Shown here: positions 35,801 through 62,918 of the stretch, piece after piece
Layout: each line of letters starts with the position of its first letter
Numbering within the stretch: the first letter of the stretch is position 1
Assembly (NCBI RefSeq): GCF_030035675.1
Contig: NC_084497.1
Location: 26,402,455 to 26,466,454 of the forward strand
DNA length: 64,000 bases
Source: Rhineura floridana
Lineage: Eukaryota > Chordata > Lepidosauria > Squamata > Rhineuridae
Direction of reading: 5' to 3'
The notes under the pieces: generated by a model
Seen by the model: the letters and a program-made list of their open reading frames with translations, nothing else
Told to the model about the DNA's origin: nothing
The model's database searches: none
Position numbers and translations under genes: made by a program

Positions 35801-38800
35801 CTACCTTTTCCTCCTTGCCTGTAATGCTGAACAACCACTTGAACAGCCAGTTTTCATTAACGGGGAAGCGAATGACTTCTGCTTTTTTCTTTTCCTAGAA
35901 TGAGCCCGCGCGAATGGGATGGTAATGAGGAGGTTTGCTTCACATTCCTGAACAGCCTGTGGTTTGGAGTAGGAGCGTTCACCCTGCAAGGTAGGCCGCA
36001 TCAGAGGGGCGTGACCTTTTGATGTTAGGAGTGACAAGCTCAAGGGTGCTGTTTAGGGTTACCGCTAGAGCAACATCTGGAGACTCGAATCGGACGGAGG
36101 TTGACTAGGCATAGATTGTGACCTGACAAACTGAATGCAGCCCATGGGCACCGCTAATTATGGTCTGCCAGCTGGTTAACAAACTCCCCTCCCAAAAAAA
36201 GGTTCAGCTCTGGATAGATGGCAAAGACCTTAGTAGACTCTAGACCAGCCTTTCCCAACCTTCGGGGTCCCCAGATGTTGCTGGACTACAGTTCCCATCA
36301 TTCCTGCCCGTTGGCCATGCTGGCTGGGGCTGATGGGAGTTGTAGTCCAGCAACACCTCAGGACCCAAAGGCTGCTCTAGGCCAAATATGGTTGTTGGGC
36401 TATGTTCAGCAAGGTTCGGCTTGGTGAGTCCCAAGGGGCATGGACCTGTTTGAGGAGCGAGTCTCACATCTAACACCACATCGCCCGCTTGACAAGCTCC
36501 CTTGCAGAGCTCCCTTATTGGCTGCCGTGGCTGGTGCCTATTGGGAGTGGTGGGGCGGAAGGCAAAGAGCCCAAACAGGAGGCGGAGCCAACGACAGGCG
36601 GAGCGAACTCATTCCGGTTTTGTCCCCATCCTCCTCCCTGCTGAGTTCCACAAGGGGCGGCACTGAGACTAAGAGGGAGGGAGGTGGCAGGCAAGGCCAC
36701 CCCTTGGGCTGGTTGTTAAGTAGGAAGGCAGGCGGGTGGCGTCTGGGTGAGGTTGGTGGGGCACTGCCCCATCTGCCCAAGCCATGGGGAAAGCCATGGC
36801 TGCCAATGCTGAGTGTTGCTGTCCAGAATTCCAGCCACTCCGTTCCTTCCTCCCTTCCCAACAATCAGTCAGCGTCCTGTGGCCACTGAGCATGCTCAGT
36901 CCTCATTGGGCAGTCCCCTCCTTTGTAGGTCTCCCCCCCTTAAAGACTTGCCCTACTTCTGCAAACTTCAGGGTTCCCTCTTGCCTGCTGGTACCTTCCG
37001 TTGGTCCACCAAGCCCAATATTGTCCACAATGACCGGCAGCAACTCTCTGGGATTTCAGACAGGGGACTTTCCCAGCTCTACCTGGAGATGCCGGGGTTT
37101 GAACCTGGGACCTTTCAGCATGCAAAACACGTGCTCCAATCACTGAGCAACATGGCCCTTCCCTTCCCCAAGACAAATTTAACTGAAAAGCATTGCCAGG
37201 GGCCTGCGTTCCCAGACTTGAAAACACCCTCAGTGCCCTTTGCAACGCTGGGATGGCAGCTACTCTGTTTTGTCCCGACAGGGGCTGTGCCTCGACCCAA
37301 GTCCCTCTCTGTACGGTTAATTACTGCCATCTGGTGGCTGTTCAGCATAGTGCTCCTGACTGCGTACATTGCCGGCTTCAGCTTTGTTTTGGAGTCGGGA
37401 TCTGAGCAGCTCTCCATCCAGACCTTTGAAGACCTGGTGAAGCAGAGGCAGCTGGAGTTTGGGACCATGGAAGGCTCCTCCACCCTTCTGTACTTCAAGG
37501 TGTGCTGATGCAAGTCCTTCCCTCCACTGACGGAGGCAGTAAGCCTCTGAATACCAGTGCTGGAAATTGCAAGTGTGGGGCTTCCCATAATGGGCATCTA
37601 GTTGGCTGCTGTGTGAAAAGGATGCTGGACCTAATGGGCCTTTGGCCTGATCCAGTAGGGCTCTTTGTACGTTCTCAACTGCTAGCAGATTTAGGGAACT
37701 GGAGGGCTCGTTTTAACCCATCCTTGCACGTTGCTTGTTTCACCTCTCCATGCACCCCTTGATGACACATTTATCAGCTACACTGTATGTTGTTATGCTT
37801 CACGTTTTCAAGGGATCTGGGTAAAAGATTGGATCTGGCTGAAATAATCTGAGCTTTAAGAACCACATAGAGCTGGAAGAGGAAGTGGGAAAGAGCGCCA
37901 CTCTTTCAACTTCCTTTTTCAGCTCGATGCACTTTTCAAGGGAGGGACAGGTCATTGCCCTGATCACCTCGTGATCAAGGCAGCAGTGAGTGGAGAGGGA
38001 CGCTCTGTGGGTGGCAGGGGAAGACTTCTATGGCACCATTGCGCCCACAGGCACCACTTTGGTGAACGCTGACCTTCTTTCAGTTTCGAAGGCCTTGTTC
38101 GCAGACTTGAGTGTGAATCCATCTGCTTTGGCACCTCCTTGCATGTCTGGGTCTTTCCTAACATGATACTGTCGTGTCTGCAGAACTCCAAGAACCCAAT
38201 CCAGCAGATGGTCTATGAGTCCATGAACAAGAAGAAGGACACCGTTTTGGTGAAGAATTACCAGGAGGCAATTCAGCGTGTGCTGGATTCGAATTACGCT
38301 TTCATTGGAGAGTCCATCTCTCAAGATCTTGCTGTTGCCCGCCATTGTAACTTGGTTCGGTCTCCAGAGGTCTTGGGGGCTAGGGGGTTTGGCCTTGCTA
38401 CACAGAAAGGTAAGGTATCAAGGGTATTCCATTCTGGGCAACCTTCTGGGGGCCATGTGCTAACAGTAGGTGGAGCCAGAGTCAAAAGTGGGTGGAGAAA
38501 AAAATGCAAATGTTACGATGGTTCAGTAGTCTGTTTTCTACACACACTCATGCACCCCTCTCTGTCCTTCACCCAGGGAATCAGAGGCCAAGGGCACATT
38601 CTAGCCAGGAAAAACACTCAAGGATAGTATCAAGGAGAGCTGCGGAGGGGTGTGGCTGAGGTGGTGGAGCCTGGGGAGAGTTCCAAAGGCCATATGGTCT
38701 GGAGGGCTTCATATGGTCCCCGGCCGGAGGTTCCACACCCCACCTACCACAGGAGCAGCCAAGATGGTGCCCTCCAAATGTTGATGGATTGCAACCCTGT

Positions 38801-41800
38801 CCCATCGCTCCTGACCATTAGCTACGCTGGCTGGGGCTGATGGGAGTTTGAGTCCAACGGTATCTGGAGGGCACCACAGCAGCCACTTCTGGTTCACCAT
38901 CTTCCAAGGAGGTCTATTCCTCAATCAGACTCTTTGCACTGTCAGGAAGTTCTTCCTAACGCTCAGTTAAAATCCCCTTCCACATAACCTGAATCCGGTG
39001 GCTCAGGTCCTGCCCTCTGGAGAACCACAAATTAGCTCCGTCATCGGTGTGACAGTCTGCCAAATATTGAAAACATAAACACCAGCATTTGTGTTTGCTC
39101 CCAGCTCTAATTGGAACACAAGGGAACCTTTCAGAGGTGGCTAAACCTTTTCTGCTCACTCATGGCCAACCTTCTGGGGCCTGCATTTCAAAGCGGGCTT
39201 GGCTGAGGTGTAAAAGTGAAAAACTTTTCTTTTTTAAGGACTCATTTTGGGGGAGCACAAAAACATCTTGGCCTGTGGGTTATCCACCCCCAGTCTAATC
39301 CAGGAGTGGGGAACCTTTGGCCCTCCAGATGTAGCTGAACTACAACCCTCATCATCCCCGGCCATTGGCCGTGTTTCCTGGGGCTGATAGGAGTTGTAGT
39401 TTGGCAACAACTGGAGGGCCAATGGTTCCTCACCCCTGATATGGAATGTGGCATTGAGTTCACCATCCCAACTCTCTTTTCAGGGGTGTATCCAACTAAG
39501 TTGTACTCAGAGTAGACCCACTGAAATTAATGGACCCAAGTTAGTCATGTCTATTAATTTTCATGGGTCTATTCTGAGGAAGGTTGTTGATGGATACAGC
39601 CATTAAAAACAAACAAACTATGAGGCTAACATGGAAAAAGCAGCTGGGAAATATGGGGTGAAAGCAGCAGAAAGAGCTACAGATGTTAGATGAACATTGA
39701 AGACGCTGAGTTTGTTTCGTTTGCATTCATTATCCTGACATTGCTTCTTTGTGTGTGTGTGTGTGGTGTTGCCTGATCTGTCTCCAAAAGCTCCTTCCAA
39801 CCCCTCCAAATAATAGGCCAGGAACACTGGGAAATGTAGTTTTTGTAGTGATAGAGAACAATGGGGAATTACACTTCCCAGGAAAATCAAAAGTGAAATG
39901 GAAGGATTGTACAGTGTGGAGCCTGGGGGTGTCAGGTGAGTGATAAGGGCTGTAGAACTATAGCTATGGTGGTGGTGAAACAAGGCAAAACGGATCAACC
40001 TTATCGTGGACCTTGAGATTTTAACAGCCAGTCCTTTGCCTGCAAGTTGGTTAATGGTGCCTCCAGCTATTGCTACCAGTTCCAGTTAGCGTGGCCAGTG
40101 ATCAGCGATGAGGGGCACTGTAGACCAGCAACGTTTGGAGGGCGCCTACCCTTGGGTTAAGCCAAGAAGTGATAACCGTTTTTTACTATTGAATGTCTGT
40201 TCTTAGGATCCCCCTGGACTAACAAGCTGTCAGTGGCCATCCTGAAGCTTGGAGAATCCGGGGAACTTGACTACCTCCGGAGCAAGTGGTGGGAGAGCAG
40301 CTGTTCCCAAGAAGATCACGACAAGTGGAGCCCGCTGAAACCTCAAGCTCTGGGAGGGATCTTCCTCATACTTGCCCTCGGCCTTGCCTTGGGAATGATT
40401 ATTGCTGTGGTTGAGTTGTCAAAAAAAAGCAGACACACAGCAGAGCAGGAGAAGGTAGGTTGCTCGTTAGATTTCTTGTACTGAATATTGCTGCAATGCT
40501 TAGCAATAGGATGGCTTGGGGTACTGATGGGGAGAGGAGCTCCATATACTTGCGAGATCACCAGGGAGATTTACTTTTACGATATGAATGGCCGATTCCC
40601 CCATTCTAGGCCAGGAACACTGGGAAATGTAGTTTTCCTAGTGACAGGGAGCCATGGGAAATCACACTTCCCAGTGCTCCTGCTACTTGGTTCATACCCA
40701 CAGCAGCATGCTAGGTGCCAGGAGCAAAAAGTGTGCATGTGGGGAAAAACTTTCCCTCCTTTCCTACCACCACTGCTGACAGGGCAGTTTGGAGGAATTG
40801 GCCCATTGCACTCATATCATCAGGATACAACAGGGCTTGATATTTTCTCAGTTTTGATGGAAAATAGTTCCGTTTCCCTGAGCCTGGCCGGGAGGATTCT
40901 GCCATATTGCTGCATGAAAGACATCCAACATTCCCATGTCATCATGCATTACAACAGAAGAGAGTCAGTATTGATCCCTCTGGTCTCTAGTATCTCAGTT
41001 GCTAGCCTTATTGCCTGAGATGGCAGGGACATTGCACCTGGTAAGAACATAAGAACATAAGAAGAGCCTGCTGGATCAGGCCAGTGGCCCATCTAGTCCA
41101 GCATCCTGTTCTCACAGCGGCCAACCAGGTGCCTGGGGGAAGCCCGCAAGCAGGACCCGAGTGCAAGAACACTTTTAGTTTCTTCATGCCAAGCATGTGG
41201 TTTTTCCGCTGAGCTACAGCCTCGCCTTAAACCCAAATCCCACAGGATTTCAGCTCAGCGTGGCACAATGCACAAAGATATGCATTGATCTGTGCTCACC
41301 CACTGTTTCCCGTGAGGCTTTGAGAGCTTGCCACACATCCAGAAAAAAAACAACATTCCATCACGCACAAAGGGGGTCATGTGAACTGACCTGCCACTGT
41401 GATTTTATTTGTAACCAAGAAGGTGCTTGTTAGGGAACACGATGGACTTTTCTACTTTGTAAAAAATAAAAAATAAATTCCGGTAGGAAATCACACTTTT
41501 GCCAATCACGCTTGCCTTGCAAATTGTTTATTAGGGCTTGGGAGCCATTTTTGTAACACCCCCTCCCCACTGTTTAGCTGTCCCTAATGAGAGAGTTTGT
41601 AAAAGGAACCAGCAGTTATTTTTCTAATCAAGCGAGATCTTGCAGCTCCCTGCGGTCACACAAATGGAAGGGCTTCTCTCCAAATTTTCAGATGGGAGTA
41701 GATGGCTTGTGGGTGATGTATGGATTCAAAGGATGCATAACCCACTTTTCTCATAATAGAGACTCACTGGCTTACAAAAAAATGTATTAATGCAAATATG

Positions 41801-42717
41801 GAACTTCTGATGTACATTTAAAGTCTGAATGATTTCCTGTTGCCTTTTCATTAAGGCCCATCTGCACTCTACCTTTAAAGCACAATTATACCACTGTAAA
41901 CAGTCATGGCTTCCCCTCCAAAATCCTGGGAACTGTAGTATGTGAAGAGTGCTGGGAGTTGTTAGGAGACCCCTCTTCCCCTCCCAGAGCGACAGTTTCC
42001 ACAGTGGTTTAACAATCAAGCCTTCCTCCCAGGGAATTTTTGTAGCTCTGGAAGGGGAATAAGTGGTCTCCTAACGACTCTTGGCACCCTTTACAAACTA
42101 CAGTTCCCAGGATTCTTTGGGAGAAGCTATGACTGTTTAAATGTGATACTGCTTTTAATGCAGAGTGAATATCGGGTCTTAGCATAGAGGATGGGGAACT
42201 TGTGGCCCTCTATTATGATTATCCCGCCCTTTTTCCAGAACTGGAACTCAAGGAGGTTGTTGGATTCCCACTCCCATTAGCCTGAGTAGGCAGAGGCAGG
42301 GATGTTAGGAGTTCAGCAATACATGGAGGGCCAAAGATTTATCCCAAGAGGAAAGCTGTGTTTCAAATCCTTTTTTTCAAAAATGGTTCGACTGCCTCAC
42401 CAGGTTGACACTCAGAGCAGAATGGGTGTTCATGTGTAGCTCCCAAGGTATGGCACCCATTGCTTGCCGAGGTGTGCTGGGGGTAGGTGCCTTGTCGATC
42501 GCCAACAGTCAGGGCTGATGACAGGAGTGGTTCCCCAGCAACATCGGGAGGGCCAGAGATTTCCCCCTGCCTGTTTAAGAAAAATAGCCGCCGCCTCCTC
42601 CTCCTCCTCTACCCCTTTTCTTGCGTCTAGAAATCTTGCTGCGCCGTGTTCACCAAGGAGCTGAGCCAGCGATTCCAGCCGAGGAAAGCCAAGCCACAAG
42701 AGAGCGCCGGGAAATGA
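23800..42717 (+). CDS. KBP: Kainate-binding protein (KBP), complete coding gene, 10 coding exons
   Basis: KBPs are small ionotropic glutamate receptor relatives that bind kainate/glutamate at the cell surface but lack the large amino-terminal domain; the chicken protein is abundant on cerebellar Bergmann glia. Joining ten GT-AG exons gives 481 residues, close to the chicken KBP (about 487). Order: signal peptide 1-24, short acidic linker, S1 ligand half from about 48, M1 about 172-190, pore loop M2 about 206-222, M3 about 236-258, S2 half, M4 about 418-441, short cytoplasmic tail. Visible binding residues are P124, T126 and R131 (PLTITSVRE), S289-T290 (GSST) and E338 (FIGES), plus the cysteine pair C350/C403. 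The pore is unusual: Leu221 at the Q/R site and LLTAYIAGF in place of SYTANLAAF in M3. No frame damage is seen. It lies between PLCH2 and PANK4. Confidence 0.93.
24738..24905 (+). repeat. tRNA-derived SINE (GCTCAGTGG family)
   Basis: CTAGCTCAGCAGGAGAGCATC head with CATCTCCATGTAGGGCTGG and GCTGCTGCCAGTCAGAG body, in KBP intron 1. Before it, 23873-24737 holds a diverged repeat remnant near 24010-24150 and a hAT-type arm at 24597-24660. Confidence 0.7.
25240..25800 (+). repeat. Two copies of dispersed repeat E, with an L2 fragment between
   Basis: The first copy (about 25240-25372) and the second (about 25485-25790) share GGCCAGTGGCCCATCT, AGCATCCTGTTCTCACAGTG and CAAGCAGGACCTGAGCGCAA. Between them, 25423-25484 matches the L2 segment at about 55786-55830 (GACTACTGCAATG...GGGCTGCCCTTGAAGAC). 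Other E copies lie at 31228, 31590, 32305, 37560, 41043, 59645 and 62725. Confidence 0.65.
25818..25965 (+). repeat. Sauria-SINE-like element
   Basis: GGTGTAG, GTGCTGGACTGGGACCTGG, GGTTCAAATCCCCACTCAGC and CTCTCAGCCTAACCTGTCTC in the Sauria SINE order. The sequence from 25966 to 26567 has no recognised feature. Confidence 0.7.
26572..27360 (+). repeat. Cluster of four tRNA-derived SINEs in tandem orientation
   Basis: Copies start near 26572, 26753, 26916 and 27180, each with a GCTCAG/GTTCAATGG-type head and a TTTGCATGCAGAAG box. The third is interrupted and is followed by an L2-type tail at about 27063-27130 (ACCGCCCAGAGAGCTTTGGC). They lie in KBP intron 1. Confidence 0.75.
27620..27795 (-). 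repeat. tRNA-derived SINE, antisense
   Basis: Reverse complement of the GCTCAGTGG family: ATAGGAAGCTGCCTTATAC at one end and TTCAGCATGCAAAACAGATG at the other. Confidence 0.7.
27796..28719. other. KBP: Non-repetitive part of KBP intron 1
   Basis: No known family is seen. A 126-codon open frame at 28105-28485 starts within sequence without splice signals I trust and has no domain signature, so I do not call a gene. Confidence 0.4.
28720..28850 (-). mobile_element. L2-type LINE tail fragment, antisense
   Basis: An AATAATAATAATAA run followed by a diverged GGCGG hairpin-type end (GGCCACTCTAGGCGGCGTAC). It directly precedes the minisatellite. Confidence 0.45.
28903..30047 (+). repeat. 128-bp minisatellite, about nine copies
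   Basis: Units begin GGTCTCTGGCCCCTTCAGC at 28903, 29031, 29159, 29287, 29415, 29543, 29671, 29799 and 29927; the last ends at 30047. Units differ at only a few diagnostic sites (GAAAGAGAC/GAGAGAGAC/GAAAAAGAC and GGGCCCCACCC/GGGCCCTGCCC), and the three rightmost share one variant type. The array lies in KBP intron 1 and ends 160 bp before exon 30208-30239. Since 128 is not a multiple of 3, the overlapping 97-codon frames are artefacts of the array. Confidence 0.95.
30208..30239 (+). CDS. KBP: KBP coding exon 2 (32-nt microexon)
   Basis: Acceptor TTTTCAG, donor GTAAGTG. It encodes GATEDGDSISR, an acidic linker just after the signal peptide. The frame joins exactly to exons 1 and 3. Confidence 0.75.
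30640..30872 (+). mobile_element. CR1 LINE, 3' fragment
   Basis: CATCAGGGAAAACTTCTTAA, CAGCTGAACAGCCACCCGTC, GGACTCGATGGCC and TTCCAACTCTATGATCCTGT. It lies in KBP intron 2, ending about 28 bp before exon 3. Confidence 0.8.
30901..30963 (+). CDS. KBP: KBP coding exon 3
   Basis: Acceptor CATTCACAG, donor GTAAGG. 21 codons, DSDSVGEGGKDWPTVYVTTIL (positions 36-56), which end the linker and start the first strand of the S1 ligand half. Confidence 0.85.
31066..31320 (+). repeat. tRNA-derived SINE followed by antisense repeat E
   Basis: The SINE spans about 31066-31235 (CACAGCTCAGGGG, TTTTGCATGCAAGAGGCCCC). A minus-strand fragment of repeat E follows at about 31228-31320, and another lies at 31590-31660. 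The rest of this intron to 32124 is unrecognised. Confidence 0.65.
32125..32205 (+). mobile_element. CR1 LINE tail fragment
   Basis: CTGAGCAAGGGGTGGAAGTC and TTCCAACTCTGCTGTTCTAT, the last 80 bases or so of CR1. Confidence 0.6.
32305..32560 (+). repeat. Dispersed repeat E
   Basis: TTGCTGGATCAGGCCAGTGG start and GGAGGCAGAACATAGC body. It ends about 75 bp before KBP exon 4. Confidence 0.6.
32636..32815 (+). CDS. KBP: KBP coding exon 4 (S1 ligand-binding half)
   Basis: Acceptor CCCATAG, donor GTAAGC. 60 codons containing EDPYVM, LEGYCIDLL and DGKYGALSPNGNWSGM, the standard kainate-receptor S1 core, with an NWS sequon at N105. Confidence 0.93.
33028..33335. repeat. Palindromic MITE, family C
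   Basis: CTTCCCCCAAAGAATCCTGG arm and a CAGGATTCTT...GGGGGAGGAAGCC arm, in KBP intron 4. A minus-strand copy of repeat G follows at 33525-33720. Confidence 0.65.
34084..34199. repeat. hAT-type MITE with perfect 8-bp duplication
   Basis: CAGAGCTTGG...CCAAGCTCTG fold-back of 116 bp. The exact 8-bp duplication AACATTAC lies at 34076-34083 and 34200-34207. This copy fixes the superfamily as hAT. Non-coding. Confidence 0.88.
34497..34890. repeat. Palindromic MITE family C followed by repeat F
   Basis: Family C spans about 34497-34800 (GGCTTCCCCCAAAGAATCCT to GGATTCTTTGGGGGAAGCC). Repeat F follows at about 34800-34890: CAGAGTAAACCCATTAAAAT and its inverted partner AGGTTTACTCTG. Both are fold-back elements. 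From 34891 to 35147 nothing is seen. Confidence 0.6.
35148..35374 (+). CDS. KBP: KBP coding exon 5 (S1 end and M1)
   Basis: Acceptor TTGTTAG, donor GTGAAA. EADLAVAPLTITSVRED carries the agonist-binding P124, T126 and R131. The transmembrane segment M1 (WAGIFVAYLFSSLCLFLA) closes the exon. Confidence 0.94.
35392..35790 (-). repeat. Sauria-SINE-like element, then repeat F
   Basis: 35392-35625 is the reverse complement of a Sauria-type SINE, with TTTTATCTTCACAACAACCC, GTGGGGATTTGAACCCTGG and GCCACCACTGGCTC. Repeat F follows at about 35695-35790 (GAGTAGACCCACTGAAATTA). Confidence 0.68.
35899..35990 (+). CDS. KBP: KBP coding exon 6 (M2 pore loop)
   Basis: Acceptor TTTCCTAG, donor GTAGGC. FLNSLWFGVGAFTLQ aligns with the iGluR pore loop SLWFSLGAFMQQG, placing Leu221 at the Q/R selectivity site. 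Confidence 0.92.
36246..36374. repeat. hAT-type MITE
   Basis: CAGCCTTTCCCAACC start and GGACCCAAAGGCTG end, flanked by CTCTAGAC/CTCTAGGC (7 of 8 matching). In KBP intron 6. Confidence 0.8.
36515..36785 (-). repeat. Dispersed repeat B (unclassified)
   Basis: Inverted copy with GGTGCCTATTGGGAGTGGTG, GCGGAGCCAACGACAGGCGG and the GGTGGGGCACTGCCCC end. Confidence 0.55.
37000..37165 (-). repeat. tRNA-derived SINE, antisense, close to KBP exon 7
   Basis: AACTCTCTGGGATTTCAGAC, CTACCTGGAGATGCCGGGG, TTCAGCATGCAAAACACGTG. It ends about 115 bp before the exon 7 acceptor. Confidence 0.7.
37282..37499 (+). CDS. KBP: KBP coding exon 7 (M3 and start of S2)
   Basis: Acceptor CCGACAG, donor GTGTGC. PRPKSLSVRLITAIWW leads into M3 with LLTAYIAGFSF, where most iGluRs have SYTANLAAF. 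S2 then carries SIQTFEDLVKQ and TMEGSSTLLYF, with the agonist-contact pair S289-T290. Confidence 0.93.
37500..38183. other. KBP: KBP intron 7
   Basis: It holds an antisense repeat E fragment at about 37560-37680. The remainder is unrecognised and has no coding signal. Confidence 0.5.
38184..38409 (+). CDS. KBP: KBP coding exon 8 (S2 ligand-binding half)
   Basis: Acceptor GTCTGCAG, donor GTAAGG. NSKNPIQQMVYESMN, then YAFIGESISQD with the agonist amino-group contact E338, C350 of the S2 disulfide, and ARGFGLATQK. Confidence 0.94.
38435..39605. repeat. Repeat-filled KBP intron 8
   Basis: In order: repeat A (about 38435-38735); hAT-type MITE (38757-38880); a LINE-like remnant at about 38935-39105 (GTCAGGAAGTTCTTCCTAAC), perhaps CR1-related; hAT-type MITE (39303-39437, CAGGAGTGGGGAACC...GGTTCCTCACCCCTG); repeat F (39495-39605). 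A short GT run lies at 39749-39766. The rest to 40206 is unrecognised. Confidence 0.6.
40207..40454 (+). CDS. KBP: KBP coding exon 9 (end of S2 and M4)
   Basis: Acceptor GTTCTTAG, donor GTAGGT. GSPWTNKLSVAILKLGESG, LRSKWW and C403, then the M4 helix GGIFLILALGLALGMIIAVV and a basic stop-transfer KKSRH. Confidence 0.94.
40455..42630. other. KBP: KBP intron 9
   Basis: It holds repeat E at 41043-41190, MITE family C at 41862-42178, and diverged hAT-type arms near 42188-42340 and 42475-42575. Two segments (near 40605-40675 and 39820-39890 of the previous intron) share GGCCAGGAACACTGGGAAAT. No exon is seen. Confidence 0.5.
42631..42717 (+). CDS. KBP: KBP last coding exon (cytoplasmic tail)
   Basis: Acceptor TTGCGTCTAG. 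28 codons, starting KSCCAVFTKELSQRF and ending ESAGK, then TGA at 42715-42717. The CC pair just inside M4 could be palmitoylated (inference). Confidence 0.85.
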   Translation, partial: KSCCAVFTKELSQRFQPRKAKPQESAGK

Positions 42718-44533
42718 AAGCCGTGGGATGACGTCAGAGAAGCGCAAGGCCAAACCTTAATGAACTTTTCCTCTCCCCTTTAAAAAGCAAATGCAGAAAG
42801 CGACTGTGCATTCCTTAGCGGTGCTCACCTTCAGCACCCCCGCCTAATAGTAGGGGATGTGTGGTTACAATCTAGAGTAGGTTCTTCATAATAACACAAG
42901 TCCTATAGAACCCCCCCTGCCCCGCCCCACCCAAATACGTATCAGTGCAAACTGCAGGCGAGTGAATCAATTTGTTCTGGGGCTTTGCTAGCACTTGCGG
43001 CCTTGGATTCTTAACATTTTTTCCATTCCAGAGTGCACATTACCGGTGTTTGCAAACTACTGCTTTGGCTGGATGACTGGTGATGAGAACAATGATTGGG
43101 GACACTTGGTAGAAGCTATGCAAATAATTCATTCAGAGGTCTAGCCAAGCAGCAACAGTACTGATGACTTGTAGGGGTTGTGGTGACGGCCATACTGTGA
43201 GTTAAGTGTAGAAATGAGCTCCGTAAGTAAGCTTTTTAAAGATCAAGTACCTAGTCCTTAGAGAGACTGAAAGCATTTGGGCACTACCTGGTGAAAGAAG
43301 GAAGGGCTGCAGATTGTTTGGGCGGAAGCTTGTTTCAGCAGCCGTTGGAGCAACTCCCTCTTCCCCCCGGAGCAACGTGAATGATGCAAAATGTGCTCAG
43401 TGTGCAGATTTGAGGCTGCAGGCTGAACGAATTATGTGGCTTTTCCTTGGCCCAGAATCTGGCTTGCATTTAGTGTGAGGTGTATGCAACCTTAAAGTGG
43501 CCCGTTCAGCTGTCTTATTGACAAGTTATTCAGAAGGGGACGGAGTTTAAATCAAAGGCTTAACAGAAGGCTCCTTCCTGGTACCCCACATAAGAAGTCT
43601 GCTACCCAGCATAGCAACAGGTCTGCGGATAAGGCGGCCTTCCTCCCAACCTGAAAGTCTTTCCGATGTTCTGAACTACAGCTCCCATCAGCTCCAGCCT
43701 GCATGGTATGATGGGAGTTGTAGTCAAAAACAGCTATAGTAAGGAGTAGGATTAATGTTCCCAAATACCTCCATCCAACACAGATTTGTGTGCCCTTAAG
43801 CCCACTGAGCACGCCTGACTGTGTTGGATTGAGGTGTCTAAAGTCCCAAGAGCTTTGTTTTTACTTAAATTAGAGCCCGAGTGTGTACATCTGAACTTTG
43901 CTTGCAAATGACAGTAGATTGAAAAAGTACGCAGGGGGGGATGAAATATCATCCCAGGGCATAATACTGCTGGGTTTACACAAATGACTTTGTGGAATGT
44001 GTAACTGGGGAATTGAAAATAAAAGGGCAGACTAAGTTAGGATGCAAGCTAGTGCTACTTAAAAACACAGAACTCTCTGCCTGTAGGTCCTCTCTGCAAG
44101 CCAGCCACCTTGCCTTACAAAACAGAACAAAGAATTAGCAATATTTTGTATGTATCACAGAAAAACATCTAAAATAAAAATCATGACCAAACTGCCTCCG
44201 TGTGTGTGTGTGTATAATATACTCCTAAAAATCTATAGTGTGCTAAAATTAACGAGGAAACAAAAATTGGTTTTGGTTTTGCTTTGGTTTGGTTAGTTTG
44301 GGTTGTGGTTAGTTTGGGTTTGTTTTGGTTTGGTGGTTTGTTTTTTGTATTTAAGCCAAAATATAAAAAGAGATTTTCACAGACATTTAAATATTTCAAT
44401 ATGAATGTCTCACAGAAAACCAAAAAAGCAAGTCTTTCCCCATCACAAATATGACAGCATTTAAAAGAAGCACTTACCAAAAAAACACACATCCAAAACA
44501 ATATGTGAGCTACATAATTCATTGCACACACAC

Positions 44534-44581
<48 letters not shown>

Positions 44582-44820
44582 GAATGAATGACTCTGTGTG
44601 TATATATATATATATGTATATATAAATAACGAATCATATTATCGCTTTCTTTAAATCACAAAAGCACAATATAAATACAGAATTGTGTGTGCATGAACTC
44701 ATTTTCCCCTGTGGTAATAAAAATACATTCTTTACAATTAAAGTAAAACTAGTGCAAGTCCTTCTCCCCCTCCCCCTCCGGCCGTGGCCGCTCACCCCCT
44801 TGCGTCTCTCCTTGGCGGGA
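42718..44820. other. Convergent 3' region between KBP and PANK4
   Basis: Plus-strand AATAAA at 44018-44023 and 44173-44178 are candidate KBP poly(A) signals. I saw no AATAAA on the minus strand for PANK4 in the first 600 bases past its stop. A hAT-type arm pair lies at 43664-43735. Bases 44265-44350 are G/T-rich, so CA-rich in a PANK4 transcript. Confidence 0.45.
44523..44632. repeat. AT-rich dinucleotide array
   Basis: (CA)n passes into long (TA)n with interspersed GTATATA, in two blocks separated by GAATGAATGACTCTGTG. It falls in the likely PANK4 3'UTR. Confidence 0.85.

Positions 44821-62918
<18,098 letters not shown>

Noticed and set aside
44523-44632. TATA-rich block as a promoter
   Set aside because: It is a long dinucleotide array in the likely 3'UTR of PANK4, without any other promoter sign.
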